This document shows positions 1 to 5,953 of a DNA stretch of 29,058 nt, piece after piece (the stretch's first letter is position 1; each line of letters begins with the position of its first letter). A model generated the notes under the pieces. The model saw only the letters and a program-made list of their open reading frames with translations, did no database searches and was not told where the DNA came from. Location: assembly GCA_047639165.1 (NCBI GenBank), contig JBLINH010000009.1, positions 1 to 29,058 of the forward strand. Direction: 5' to 3'. The stretch is from JBLINH01 sp047639165. GTDB taxonomy: Bacteria; Patescibacteriota; Minisyncoccia; Phycocordibacterales; JAACPR01. A program made the translations under genes and the position numbers.

Positions 1-479
1 GCTGTCATTAAGAACTTAACTTCACCATTCTGACGGAAAGCTTTAACTTTTTTAATGAAGTCTTCCTTACAGAGTGATATGAATGTCTTGGGGAGAACAG
101 CTCCCCTAAGATCAGCTCCTCTAAGATTAACTCCCGTAAGATAAGCTCCTTGAAGATTAGCTTTTCGAAGATTAGCTCCTTGAAGATTAGTTTTTCGAAG
201 ATAAGCTCCCGTAAGATTAGCTCTTACAATATTAGCTCTTCTAAGATCAGATCTCGTAAGATTAGCTCCTTGAAGATTAGTTTTTCGAAGATAAGCTCCC
301 GTAAGATAAGCTCCCGTAAGATTAGCTCCTCTAAGATTAGCTCCTCTAAGATTAGCTCCCGTAAGATCAGATCCTTGAAGATCAGCTCCTGTAAGGTCAG
401 CTCCTCTAAGATTAGCTTTTCGAAGATAAGCACCTTCAAATTCCAGTAGTACTTCACCGTATATGTTTTTTATTTTCAA
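1..479 (-). CDS. Pentapeptide-repeat protein (3' end beyond window)
   Basis: Read on the minus strand in the frame that gives the pattern A(N/D/Y)L(R/T/Q)G, this stretch is open from a TTG codon at 477-479 to the window edge, about 159 residues. After a short lead ending in EFE come 23 consecutive pentapeptides, Ala codons every 15 bp from 431 down to 99, such as GANLR, GADLT and KANLQ. Then follows a non-repeat tail (KTFISLCKEDFIKK...). A stop lies upstream at 513-515. AAAGGA sits about 10 nt before the TTG, and no ATG is available near there. Pentapeptide repeats fold as a right-handed quadrilateral beta-helix; some members mimic DNA (Qnr, MfpA), many have no known function, and nothing here decides between them. 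Two other frames of the repeat are also open because the unit is 15 bp, but they encode only low-complexity sequence. Confidence 0.85.
   Translation of the reverse strand, partial: MKIKNIYGEVLLEFEGAYLRKANLRGADLTGADLQGSDLTGANLRGANLRGANLTGAYLTGAYLRKTNLQGANLTRSDLRRANIVRANLTGAYLRKTNLQGANLRKANLQGAYLTGVNLRGADLRGAVLPKTFISLCKEDFIKKVKAFRQNGEVKFLMT
99..431 (-). repeat. Degenerate 15-bp tandem repeat coding for pentapeptides
   Basis: About 22 copies of a 15-bp unit resembling GGAGCTAATCTTAGA (minus strand). Copies differ mainly in the codons for the variable residues, as expected for protein-level selection and not for a neutral satellite. Confidence 0.85.
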
Positions 480-503
480 AATATATAATTCCTTTCTTCC
501 GAG

Positions 504-532
504 ACAATACCACTAGAGGTATGTAACGTCAA
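504..532 (-). promoter_or_regulatory. Sigma-70-type promoter of the pentapeptide gene
   Basis: Minus strand TTGACG (527-532), 17-bp spacer, then TATTGT (504-509) preceded by TGG (extended -10). Predicted start near 497 gives a leader of about 18 nt that holds the AAAGGA SD sequence. Confidence 0.6.
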
Positions 533-565
533 TGATTCTACCAATAATACGTTAAAGTAACGTAC

Positions 566-594
566 ACAAAAAAACCAGCTTTTCAGCTGGTTTT
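566..594 (-). terminator. Rho-independent terminator after rplU
   Basis: Stem AACCAGCT / AGCTGGTT with a 4-nt loop, followed on the minus strand by a run of seven T. It starts a few bases after the rplU stop. A-rich and T-rich flanks on both sides make it potentially bidirectional. Confidence 0.8.
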
Positions 595-596
595 CT

Positions 597-932
597 TTAG
601 ATCTTCACAATCTTTACTTTGTTAAAAGGTTGTCTGTGGCCCTGTTTTTTAAAGTATCGTGACTTTGATTTGTAGTGGATAACTAGAATTTTCTTTGCTC
701 TTCCAGTCTCGATAAACTCTCCTTCTACTTTAGCTCCTTCAATCATAGGAGTTCCAGCTTTTAGTTTTTCACCGTCATCGATAAGTAGTACATTATCAAA
801 AGTAACTTTGTCCCCTTCCTTATTATCACCAGGAAGCTTTTCAATAGTTATATAATCCCCTTCAGAAACCTTGTATTGCTTTCCTCCAGTTAGGATTACT
901 GCGTATTTGTCTGTTTTTGTGTCTGTAGACAT
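597..932 (-). CDS. rplU: 50S ribosomal protein L21 (bL21)
   Basis: 111 residues. bL21 binds 23S rRNA in the large ribosomal subunit. The family signature YAVILTGGKQYKVSEGD opens the domain at about residue 10, and the C-terminal basic part (KSKSRYFKKQGHRQP) matches the conserved RNA-binding region. The first nine residues (MSTDTKTDK) are an extension over typical bL21, which usually begins directly with MYAV. No SD precedes the ATG; a weak TATATC box ends 6 nt upstream, in keeping with the leaderless pattern elsewhere in the window. The usual partner rpmA (L27) is not adjacent, so the common rplU-rpmA pair is split or rearranged here. Confidence 0.95.
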   Translation of the reverse strand: MSTDTKTDKYAVILTGGKQYKVSEGDYITIEKLPGDNKEGDKVTFDNVLLIDDGEKLKAGTPMIEGAKVEGEFIETGRAKKILVIHYKSKSRYFKKQGHRQPFNKVKIVKI

Positions 933-1044
933 GATTGGGATATATTACCGTATTTTAGAGATTTTGCAAGTGATATTTGACATTATATCTGCACACAGCT
1001 ATATTACAGGGGAGGTTGATCTTTCTTTGTCCTCGGTTTGTGTT

Positions 1045-1072
1045 GACCCCTGTTCGCTTGCGAACAGGGGTC
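1045..1072 (-). terminator. Strong hairpin after rmuC
   Basis: GACCCCTGTTCG / CGAACAGGGGTC with a 4-nt loop, a near-perfect 12-bp stem just after the rmuC stop. The following minus-strand sequence (AACACAAACC) is not a clean U tract, so this may act partly as an RNA-stabilising 3' end. The plus-strand side is more T-rich. Confidence 0.6.
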
Positions 1073-1076
1073 TTTC

Positions 1077-2159
1077 TTATTCCTCAAAGTCTGGCTTATC
1101 AAGCAAAGGTGTATCTATATCCATAGATGACCCTGTTATTCTCATGATATCTTTATCAATCTTTTTAAACTCCTTACCAGACTGGTTGTAATGATTAGAT
1201 ACAGTACCTAACGTCCTCCCTATCTTGTTGTGGTACTCCTCATAGCTCTTTAAGTGCTTTTGTAGTTCACCTACAGACTTTCTGATTTCTTGAGCAGATT
1301 CCTCAATTTTGAAGGCTTTGAAACCATATAGAACTGACTGAAGATATGCTGCAAAGGTAGTTGGAGATACAATAATGACTTTCTTATCATTGTAAGCATA
1401 GTCGATGAGACTTCTTGAATTTACTTTAACTGTTCCAATCTCATTTACAAGAAGATCGTAATATATTCCTTCGGCTGGAATGAACATGAAAGCGAATGGG
1501 AGTGTTCCTTCATTTGTCTTTATATACTTACTTGTCTCATCGATTCTTTTCTTTAAATCATTTCTAAACTCTTTTTCTAATACTGCCTTTCTTTCAGCAT
1601 CATCTTCCTGAGTGATCCTGTTGTAGTTATCAAGTGAGAACTTAGCATCTATTGGGATGATTCCCTCTTTAGTCATGATTACAGCATCAACTGTTTCCCC
1701 ACTATTAAACTGGTACTGCATTTTGTAAGTTGTAGGGTCTAATATATTTGAAAGTATTAGTTCCAGGTTTGTCTCACCTAAAGTTCCTCTCTGTTTCTGA
1801 TGCTTTAAAACTTTCTCTAAACTATGGAGTTGCTCAGCAATACCAAATACTTGTTTTGAACTCTCATTAGCTTCTGTCATTTTCTTTGTTACGTTCACCA
1901 AGTGCTCGGTAACATTTTGATTTATATCCTGTATTAGTTTCTGTGACTTATTGAACTGATCACTAACAGACTCATTCATGAACCTATTGGATTCTCCTAT
2001 CTTGGCGTCCATTGTTCTGTTCAACTCCCCCATCTGCTTAAGGAGTAAATCATTTCCTCTATCATCTTTCTTTCCACCCATTCGCCAGATCATAACAAAC
2101 AACCCGATGTTTAAAAGAAGTAGGATAAATACAAGGAATACGAGGAATGTTTCATTCAT
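1077..2159 (-). CDS. rmuC: RmuC family protein (DNA recombination)
   Basis: 360 residues. RmuC proteins are PD-(D/E)XK-related and limit certain recombination or inversion events; the biochemical activity is poorly defined. Visible order: N-terminal membrane segment (about residues 4-25), a coiled-coil stretch (about 35-120), then the RmuC core with KQRGTLGETNLELIL, GETVDAVIMTKEGIIPIDAKF and a long helical C-terminus. The start is set by TATACT ending 6 nt before the ATG, and no SD is present. The gene stands alone, divergent from yqeY. The family assignment is good; the cellular role in this organism is inferred. Confidence 0.9.
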   Translation of the reverse strand: MNETFLVFLVFILLLLNIGLFVMIWRMGGKKDDRGNDLLLKQMGELNRTMDAKIGESNRFMNESVSDQFNKSQKLIQDINQNVTEHLVNVTKKMTEANESSKQVFGIAEQLHSLEKVLKHQKQRGTLGETNLELILSNILDPTTYKMQYQFNSGETVDAVIMTKEGIIPIDAKFSLDNYNRITQEDDAERKAVLEKEFRNDLKKRIDETSKYIKTNEGTLPFAFMFIPAEGIYYDLLVNEIGTVKVNSRSLIDYAYNDKKVIIVSPTTFAAYLQSVLYGFKAFKIEESAQEIRKSVGELQKHLKSYEEYHNKIGRTLGTVSNHYNQSGKEFKKIDKDIMRITGSSMDIDTPLLDKPDFEE

Positions 2160-2205
2160 GGAAATAGTATACCAGTTTCTTCAAATCATGCTAAAATATC
2201 GATAT
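2160..2205. promoter_or_regulatory. Divergent overlapping promoters rmuC / yqeY
   Basis: The 46-bp gap holds TGG-TATACT on the minus strand (-10 at 2166-2171, 6 nt from the rmuC ATG) and TGC-TAAAAT on the plus strand (-10 at 2192-2197, 8 nt from the yqeY ATG). Both look like extended -10 promoters that start transcription at or next to the ATG. The upstream elements must overlap. Confidence 0.6.
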
Positions 2206-2658
2206 ATGACACTACAACAACAAATTAGAGAGGATATTAAAGGAGCTATGAAAGCAAAAGACGCCACTCGACTTACCGTACTTCGTGGTCTTCTATCTGC
2301 TTTCACAAATGAGCTGGTAGCGAATGGAAAAACTCCACAAGACGAACTACCTGACCAAGAAGTTCTAGCTGTTATCAAAAGAGGTTCAAAGCAAAGAAAA
2401 GATGCAATAGACCAGTTTACTAAAGGAGGTAGGACTGATCTTGTAGAGAATGAAGAGAAAGAATTAAATATTCTTGAAGAATTCCTTCCACAAATGATCT
2501 CAAAGGAAGAAATACAAAAAGTGGTAGATGCAAAGAAAGAAGAGCTGGGTATTACCGACAAATCAGGTATGGGGCAACTAATTGGAGCTGTAATGAAAGA
2601 GCTTGCCGGAACTGCTGACGGATGTGAGGTGAAAGATGTTGTAGAGAGTTCCCTATAG
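2206..2658 (+). CDS. yqeY: YqeY/GatB-like domain protein
   Basis: 150 residues. YqeY proteins share the helical C-terminal domain of GatB (amidotransferase tRNA-binding tail); their own role is not settled, probably linked to charged-tRNA metabolism. The sequence shows the family pattern: IREDIKGAMKAKDATRLTVLR at the start, a middle EEFLPQMISKEEI, and the C-terminal KSGMGQLIGAVMKEL. The start at 2206 is chosen because the family begins just before this helix and because TAAAAT ends 8 nt upstream. An in-frame ATG at 2188 would overlap that -10 box, so it is less likely. Confidence 0.9.
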   Translation: MTLQQQIREDIKGAMKAKDATRLTVLRGLLSAFTNELVANGKTPQDELPDQEVLAVIKRGSKQRKDAIDQFTKGGRTDLVENEEKELNILEEFLPQMISKEEIQKVVDAKKEELGITDKSGMGQLIGAVMKELAGTADGCEVKDVVESSL

Positions 2659-2659
2659 C

Positions 2660-2686
2660 TTACAACTGTACACAAGGTGGTATAAT
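2660..2686 (+). promoter_or_regulatory. Promoter of the small gene at 2713
   Basis: TTACAA (2660-2665), 15-bp spacer, then TGG-TATAAT (2681-2686). The predicted start near 2693 leaves a leader of about 20 nt that contains the SD AAAGGAG (2701-2707). Confidence 0.6.
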
Positions 2687-2712
2687 ACATCTTGAACCAG
2701 AAAGGAGTCTTT

Positions 2713-2919
2713 TTGAAAAAAATCACAGAATCGCTAATCAATAATCTTGCGAACAAAACTGCCTGGAAAATGAGGAAAGATAAAATACATGTTTCCATTG
2801 CGGTGAACAAAGTATTTTCGAAAGAAAATCTCATATACGAACCAACTCTAAAAAAGATGGTTTTAATAGAGCTCGGAAAGCGGGGTGGCACCACCAAAAA
2901 GAAAACTGTAGCTTCATAG
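2713..2919 (+). CDS. Small basic protein of unknown function
   Basis: 68 residues, starting MKKITESLINNLANK. No family recognised. It is basic, with a Gly/Lys-rich tail (GKRGGTTKKKTVAS) that could be an unstructured nucleic-acid-contacting end (inference). The TTG start at 2713 is preferred over the upstream TTG at 2692 because AAAGGAG lies 5 nt before it, the clearest SD in the window. The unit is complete in itself: own extended -10 promoter, SD, gene, and a strong terminator directly after the stop. It may be an abundant transcript. Confidence 0.65.
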   Translation: MKKITESLINNLANKTAWKMRKDKIHVSIAVNKVFSKENLIYEPTLKKMVLIELGKRGGTTKKKTVAS

Positions 2920-2924
2920 AAAGA

Positions 2925-2960
2925 ATGGGCCAAGTGCATTGCACTATGGCCCATTTTCTT
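2925..2960 (+). terminator. Rho-independent terminator
   Basis: Long stem ATGGGCCA...TGGCCCAT extended by AGTGCA/TGCACT, then TTTTCTT. It ends the transcript of the small gene before tRNA-Glu. Confidence 0.85.
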
Positions 2961-2979
2961 GTATTCTTTTTCTACATAC

Positions 2980-3054
2980 GGCCCTATCGTCTAACGGTTA
3001 GGACATCAGGTTCTCAATCTGGTAATCAGAGTTCGATTCTCTGTAGGGTCACCA
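2980..3054 (+). tRNA. tRNA-Glu (anticodon CUC)
   Basis: Cloverleaf: acceptor GGCCCTA / TAGGGTC (one G-U pair), D stem GTCT/GGAC, anticodon stem TCAGG/TCTGG with loop TTCTCAA (anticodon CTC), T arm CAGAG-TTCGATT-CTCTG. The discriminator is A, followed by an encoded CCA. It reads GAG codons. Confidence 0.95.
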
Positions 3055-3058
3055 AAGA

Positions 3059-3099
3059 GAGCGCTAGTGTGAGCGCTCGAGTGGGGTCGAAAGACCTCA
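3059..3099 (+). other. Two hairpins in the tRNA 3' trailer
   Basis: GAGCGCT-AGTGTG-AGCGCTC (3059-3078) is followed by GGGGTC-GAAA-GACCTC with a GNRA tetraloop. They lie between the tRNA and its terminator, so they are probably part of the precursor RNA. Function unknown. Confidence 0.5.
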
Positions 3100-3102
3100 A
3101 GT

Positions 3103-3132
3103 AAAAACACACCTTTGATTAGGTGTGTTTTT
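3103..3132 (+). terminator. Terminator of the tRNA-Glu transcript
   Basis: AAAAACACACCT-TTGATT-AGGTGTGTTTTT. The T run abuts the next -10 box. Confidence 0.85.
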
Positions 3133-3140
3133 GTTATAAT
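3132..3140 (+). promoter_or_regulatory. Extended -10 of the DUF2779 gene
   Basis: TGT-TATAAT (TATAAT at 3135-3140), ending 6 nt before the ATG at 3147. A leaderless start is predicted. Confidence 0.65.
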
Positions 3141-3146
3141 AGCTCT

Positions 3147-3551
3147 ATGAAGCTATCTAAGACAAACTACATTACTTACCTAGATTGCAAGAAGAATGCT
3201 TGGTTGAAAATTCACAAGCCTGACATTTATCATAAGTATCCACTCTCATCATTCGAACTTAATATTATCGAAACAGGTAACGAGATTGATGTAATCGCCC
3301 GTGACCTCTTTCCTGGAGGAACCGTTGTGGAACATCGTGAAGATGATGAGCTTACACGATCACTTATGGATCAGAAAACCCCTGTGATATACCAGCCTGT
3401 ATTTATTTCTGATAAATACATTACTGCATGTGATATTTTTGTATTGAACGATGATTCAGGTCTCTATGATCTGTATGAGGTAAAATCATCAAGTGCTTCG
3501 TCTGAATCTGAGAGTAGTAAACGAAAAACAAAAGACTACGTAGTGATATGA
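3147..3551 (+). pseudogene. Truncated DUF2779-type PD-(D/E)XK nuclease
   Basis: 134 residues, starting MKLSKTNYITYLDCKKNAWL. This opening, with its conserved Cys, is typical of DUF2779 proteins, large RecB-like nucleases of several hundred residues that are common in CPR genomes. The segment CDIF...LYDLYEVKSS carries the D-x(n)-E-x-K nuclease core, but the rest of the protein is missing. Homology-like sequence ends around KTKDYVV, followed at once by an out-of-frame transposase remnant, so an insertion probably removed the 3' part. The start at 3147 follows from the TATAAT box; an in-frame ATG at 3123 lies inside the preceding terminator. The promoter is intact, so a stub may still be made. 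Confidence 0.75.
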
Positions 3552-3841
3552 CGGTTAAAACAATACATGCACTTGATAGATTCTGTGGTGAAAACAATAT
3601 AGTTCACTATCTGATTGATCCAGGGAAACCTACACAAAATGGAACCGTAGAGAGAAATCACGGAGAAGATCAAAGGAAGTTCTATGAACGAAACCTTTTT
3701 AGATCAGTGAGTGACTTAAAGAAAAAGATTGTTGTGTGGAATGAATATTACAACAACTTAGAACACTGTGGGCTTAATGGAAAAACTCCTAATGATATGG
3801 TAGAGTTTAGAGAAGTAGAAGGGTCAAATGTCCGTACCTAG
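3548..3841 (+). pseudogene. IS481-like transposase, C-terminal remnant
   Basis: 97 residues matching the end of a DDE integrase core: HYLIDPGKPTQNGTVERNHG includes the third acidic residue (E of TVER), followed by WNEYYNNLEHCGLNGKTPN, the usual tail of IS481/IS3-like integrases. The first two catalytic Asp residues and the DNA-binding N-terminus are absent, so it cannot be active. The reading frame continues upstream without an own start, and the ATG at 3548 is incidental. It abuts the truncated nuclease. Confidence 0.8.
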
Positions 3842-3845
3842 GACA
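3829..3845. repeat. Short inverted repeat at the end of the transposase remnant
   Basis: TGTCC-GTACCTA-GGACA straddles the stop codon of the remnant. It may be part of the insertion-sequence end. No partner copy was seen on the other side. Confidence 0.35.
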
Positions 3846-3853
3846 GGTTAAGG

Positions 3854-3881
3854 TTGACTTTTTGTATATCTGTGATACAAT
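3854..3881 (+). promoter_or_regulatory. Promoter of the 98-aa orphan
   Basis: TTGACT (3854-3859), 16-bp spacer, TGA-TACAAT (3876-3881). Predicted start near 3888, giving a leader of about 64 nt. Confidence 0.75.
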
Positions 3882-3895
3882 ACTGCTAACTAAAG

Positions 3896-3944
3896 TTCTT
3901 TGAATTAGCTCGGCACAACGCTGAGTAGATTGAGAATCAACTAA
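3896..3944 (+). repeat. Imperfect repeat, copy A (5' leader)
   Basis: TTCTTTGAATTAGCTC followed by GGCACAAC, then a GAG-rich part ending AATCAACT. It resembles the sequence at 4240-4293 behind the same gene (shared CTTT..GAATT, GGCACAAC and GAGTA/AAC blocks). Copy A lies wholly in the predicted 5' leader of the 98-aa gene. Confidence 0.45.
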
Positions 3945-3951
3945 CAATACC

Positions 3952-4248
3952 ATGTACAAATTCACCACAGTATACAGTGTTTCAAAATCTCTCGATGAAT
4001 CTGGTCACAAATTTAGATTTCTTGGATATTTTACAGATAAAGCTTCGGCAGTTGAATTAGGGAAAGGTAAGGGAGTAATGAGTTTCGATGCTGAACCGGA
4101 AGATCACCACGTATTAAGGATAACCGAGGGTGATGAAGTGGTCTACTTCGACTCTGGATCAATGACCAGCCACCAGCCTATAGAAGTTCACGAAGATATG
4201 CAGAGTTACATTGATAGCAAGGTTGGAGCTCTAAAAAAAACTCTTTAA
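3952..4248 (+). CDS. Uncharacterised 98-aa protein
   Basis: No family recognised. The protein is acidic and soluble, starts MYKFTTVYSVSKSLDES, has a central AEPEDHHVLRITEGDEVVYF that reads like alternating beta strands, and ends in a predicted helix (DMQSYIDSKVGALKKTL). There is no SD before the ATG. Unlike most genes here it has a full -35/-10 promoter, a leader of about 64 nt, a related sequence repeated just after its stop, and then a good terminator, so it forms a self-contained unit. It follows directly behind an IS remnant, which fits mobile or accessory DNA (inference). Confidence 0.65.
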   Translation: MYKFTTVYSVSKSLDESGHKFRFLGYFTDKASAVELGKGKGVMSFDAEPEDHHVLRITEGDEVVYFDSGSMTSHQPIEVHEDMQSYIDSKVGALKKTL

Positions 4249-4293
4249 CGAATTTTAGTCGGTTCAGGCACAACCACTCGGGAAATGAGTATA
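4240..4293 (+). repeat. Imperfect repeat, copy B (3' side)
   Basis: CTCTTTAACGAATTTTAGTC, a short insertion, GGCACAAC, then ACTCGGGAAATGAGT, which can fold as a small hairpin. It is related to copy A at 3896-3944 and overlaps the last codons of the 98-aa gene. Confidence 0.45.
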
Positions 4294-4299
4294 ACTTCC

Positions 4300-4334
4300 A
4301 ACCTTACACAAAGTCTGTGTAAGGTTTCTTTTTT
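4300..4334 (+). terminator. Rho-independent terminator
   Basis: AACCTTACACA-AAGTC-TGTGTAAGGTT followed by TCTTTTTTT. Confidence 0.9.
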
Positions 4335-4372
4335 TATACAACTACCTTACTCAACTCTTTTACACTAAAACC

Positions 4373-4456
4373 AACGCTCTCTGAGTAACCCAAAAGTTCG
4401 GAAAGCCACCCCTTGGGGTCACAATTTAGAGCGCAGTGTATGGGAAGTATAAAATA
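4373..4456 (+). promoter_or_regulatory. Possible structured leader before the C39-like gene
   Basis: A TACACT box at 4361-4366 could start an RNA near 4373. That RNA would close with CGCTCT (4375-4380) pairing to AGAGCG (4428-4433). Inside lies ACCC-CTTG-GGGT (4408-4419), a stem with a stable CUUG tetraloop, and a conserved-looking single strand AACCCAAAAGTTCGGAAAG. The gene start follows 23 nt later. No known riboswitch class was recognised. Confidence 0.35.
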
Positions 4457-5080
4457 ATGAGTACAGAAAAATTAAAAATAAACTTAAATAATTTCTCTTT
4501 TATTGAAAGAGAGTGCAGTAAAAACAACAAGACTAAGACGAATAGATGTCTTAGAGATTTTTTGTACTATGCTCTTCACTTTTACTATCCTAAAAAATTT
4601 AATAACGAAGAACTTAACGCTGAGAAAATAGAAGATCAAAGACTTTTTGGATTTAAAATAAAAGAAGGATTTCCGTTTGGAGGTGGTCAATATTCAAAAA
4701 TTACCCCCTTTCTTAATGAAAATAATCTTTACTTAGAGGTAAATAATAAAAAAATTAGAAATTTGTGGGATTTTATCCTAGCGTTCTTTTTTAAGAATTT
4801 ATCATATAAAAAATTAATCATTTTTATTAACAAAAATATAGAGAATAATATTCCTATTGGAATTGATGTTCCTGCAGGTCTTGTAATGGATCACGTAATG
4901 TTTGTATATAAAATAGATGAAAAAGGCATTTATTTAATTGACTCTCATAAAGCTCCTAATATTCCATATACTAATATTTCTAACGAGTCAGGTAAATTTG
5001 TAATGTTTATGAACTTTAAGGATTTAAAAAGAATCTGGAACTGGCGTGGTCTAGTTTGGGTAGTAAAAAAAAGTTCATAA
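4457..5080 (+). CDS. C39-peptidase-like protein (uncertain)
   Basis: 207 residues. A possible papain-like C39 arrangement is visible: Cys31 at the start of a helix (NRCLRDFLYYALHF), His146 in MDHVMFVYKIDEKG and Asp162 in IYLIDSHKA, the usual Cys-His-Asp order and spacing style. No ABC transporter or double-glycine peptide substrate is near, so a bacteriocin-maturation role is not supported. No signal peptide is obvious. Codon use is much richer in AAA, AAT and ATT than the neighbours, suggesting recent acquisition. A start at 4436 is also open; 4457 is chosen because GGGAAG lies upstream and the protein then begins MSTEKLKI. Confidence 0.6.
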   Translation: MSTEKLKINLNNFSFIERECSKNNKTKTNRCLRDFLYYALHFYYPKKFNNEELNAEKIEDQRLFGFKIKEGFPFGGGQYSKITPFLNENNLYLEVNNKKIRNLWDFILAFFFKNLSYKKLIIFINKNIENNIPIGIDVPAGLVMDHVMFVYKIDEKGIYLIDSHKAPNIPYTNISNESGKFVMFMNFKDLKRIWNWRGLVWVVKKSS

Positions 5081-5219
5081 TTTCTCTTATTGATACATAA
5101 TAATCACGAGACTCTTATACTGTTCTATTACCAATGAGGTAAATACTTTAATATTAAATGTAGTGAGATAAGGCTCAAACACTTCCCTCTCCAAAAACAT
5201 TTTTATACAACAAAAGTTT

Positions 5220-5228
5220 TGCTATACT
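5220..5228 (+). promoter_or_regulatory. Extended -10 of the Lys-rich peptide gene
   Basis: TGC-TATACT (5223-5228). Predicted start near 5235 leaves an A-rich leader of about 36 nt without SD. The 140 bp before it (5081-5219) show no gene or clear structure. Confidence 0.5.
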
Positions 5229-5270
5229 TACTTAAACAACTTTGCAGATTTTTAAAATAATAAAAACAAT

Positions 5271-5336
5271 ATGGCAAAAGGACAAAATAAAAGGAAAGAA
5301 AAAAAGAAACCAAAAAAAGTGAAAGTGAAGAAATAG
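5271..5336 (+). CDS. 21-aa Lys/Arg-rich peptide
   Basis: ATG to TAG encodes a 21-residue peptide beginning MAKGQNKRKEKKKPKK; 13 of its 21 residues are Lys or Arg. From memory, very similar short peptides occur in many CPR genomes, which argues for a real gene; this needs a search. The charge suggests RNA or ribosome contact (inference). It has its own extended -10 promoter and is followed 100 bp later by a strong terminator. There is no SD, in line with the AT-rich unstructured leader. Confidence 0.6.
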   Translation: MAKGQNKRKEKKKPKKVKVKK

Positions 5337-5434
5337 TTTATGTGGTCACAGGATCTGGTATCTTTATTCCAAGATAAAGCGGAAGATTAAGTATAATCGG
5401 TGATATTATTTAAAAACTGATCCTAACCCCTTTT

Positions 5435-5473
5435 AAAACTCCCCACAAGCTACCAGCTTGTGGGGAGTTTAAT
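5435..5473. terminator. Bidirectional terminator
   Basis: AACTCCCCACAAGCT / AGCTTGTGGGGAGTT with a 3-nt loop, flanked by AAA and TTT. It serves the minus-strand mscL and the plus-strand Lys-rich peptide transcript. Confidence 0.85.
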
Positions 5474-5483
5474 CATTTACACC

Positions 5484-5879
5484 CTACCCTCTCTTCAATG
5501 AATCTCTAATTTCTCTAAGCAATTCTTCCTTCTTATCAACCTTAGGTGGTTCTGTTGGTGACTCTTCTTCTTTCTTTGAAAGATTACTCACGTACCGAAC
5601 AACCATAAAGATTGCAAACGCAATGATAACAAAATCAAGAATAGAAGTAATGAAACTACCGTAGTTCAAAGTAACCGCTACAGCTTCAGCTGTAGCCTGT
5701 TTCAGAACAATAACTTTGTTACTAAAGTCTACTCCCCCTGTCAAAAGCCCTATAACTGGTGTAATCAAATCTGACACTAAGGAACTAACAACTTTCCCAA
5801 ATGCAGCACCAATTACAACACCTACGGCAAGATCTACAGCATTACCTTTTATGGCAAATGCCTTAAATTCGTCTAACAT
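5484..5879 (-). CDS. mscL: Large-conductance mechanosensitive channel MscL
   Basis: 131 residues. MscL is a homopentameric membrane channel that opens under membrane tension and protects against osmotic downshock. The family opening MLDEFKAFAIKGNAVDLAVG leads into TM1 (VGVVIGAAFGKVVSSLVSDL). TM2 is LDFVIIAFAIFMVVRYVSNL, followed by a charged C-terminal helix. The start at 5879 matches the family start; an ATG two codons upstream (5885) is also possible. TTAAAT ends 6 nt before 5879. The nearest minus-strand gene is more than 100 bp upstream, across a hairpin, so it is probably monocistronic. Confidence 0.95.
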   Translation of the reverse strand: MLDEFKAFAIKGNAVDLAVGVVIGAAFGKVVSSLVSDLITPVIGLLTGGVDFSNKVIVLKQATAEAVAVTLNYGSFITSILDFVIIAFAIFMVVRYVSNLSKKEEESPTEPPKVDKKEELLREIRDSLKRG

Positions 5880-5953
5880 TTTCATATTTAATAATGATAT
5901 TTAATAATATATAAAGTATACATTAGATGCTTTTGTAGTACATCAAAAGCAAG

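Noticed and set aside
99..431. CRISPR-like array
   Set aside because: The period is 15 bp without spacers, and it codes for pentapeptides; no cas genes are present.
150..449. Open frame of a Ser/Ile/Lys repeat protein on the plus strand
   Set aside because: It is the antisense reading of the pentapeptide repeat; low-complexity, no RBS, and the minus frame with ANLRG pattern explains the DNA.
224..457. Minus-strand Leu/Glu-rich repeat frame
   Set aside because: A shifted frame of the same 15-bp repeat; no start signals, while the neighbouring frame has TTG with SD and a recognised fold.
1978..2205. N-terminal extension of yqeY back to 1978
   Set aside because: It would overlap rmuC on the other strand and the divergent promoters, and the family starts at 2206.
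2980..4421. tRNA-Glu as attachment site of an integrated element ending near 4421
   Set aside because: Only a 7-bp match (GGGTCAC) to the tRNA 3' end is found there, and no integrase is present.
4373..4433. Known riboswitch (c-di-GMP or cobalamin class) before the C39-like gene
   Set aside because: Short strings such as AAAGCCAC resemble parts of these classes, but the order and the other conserved blocks are missing.
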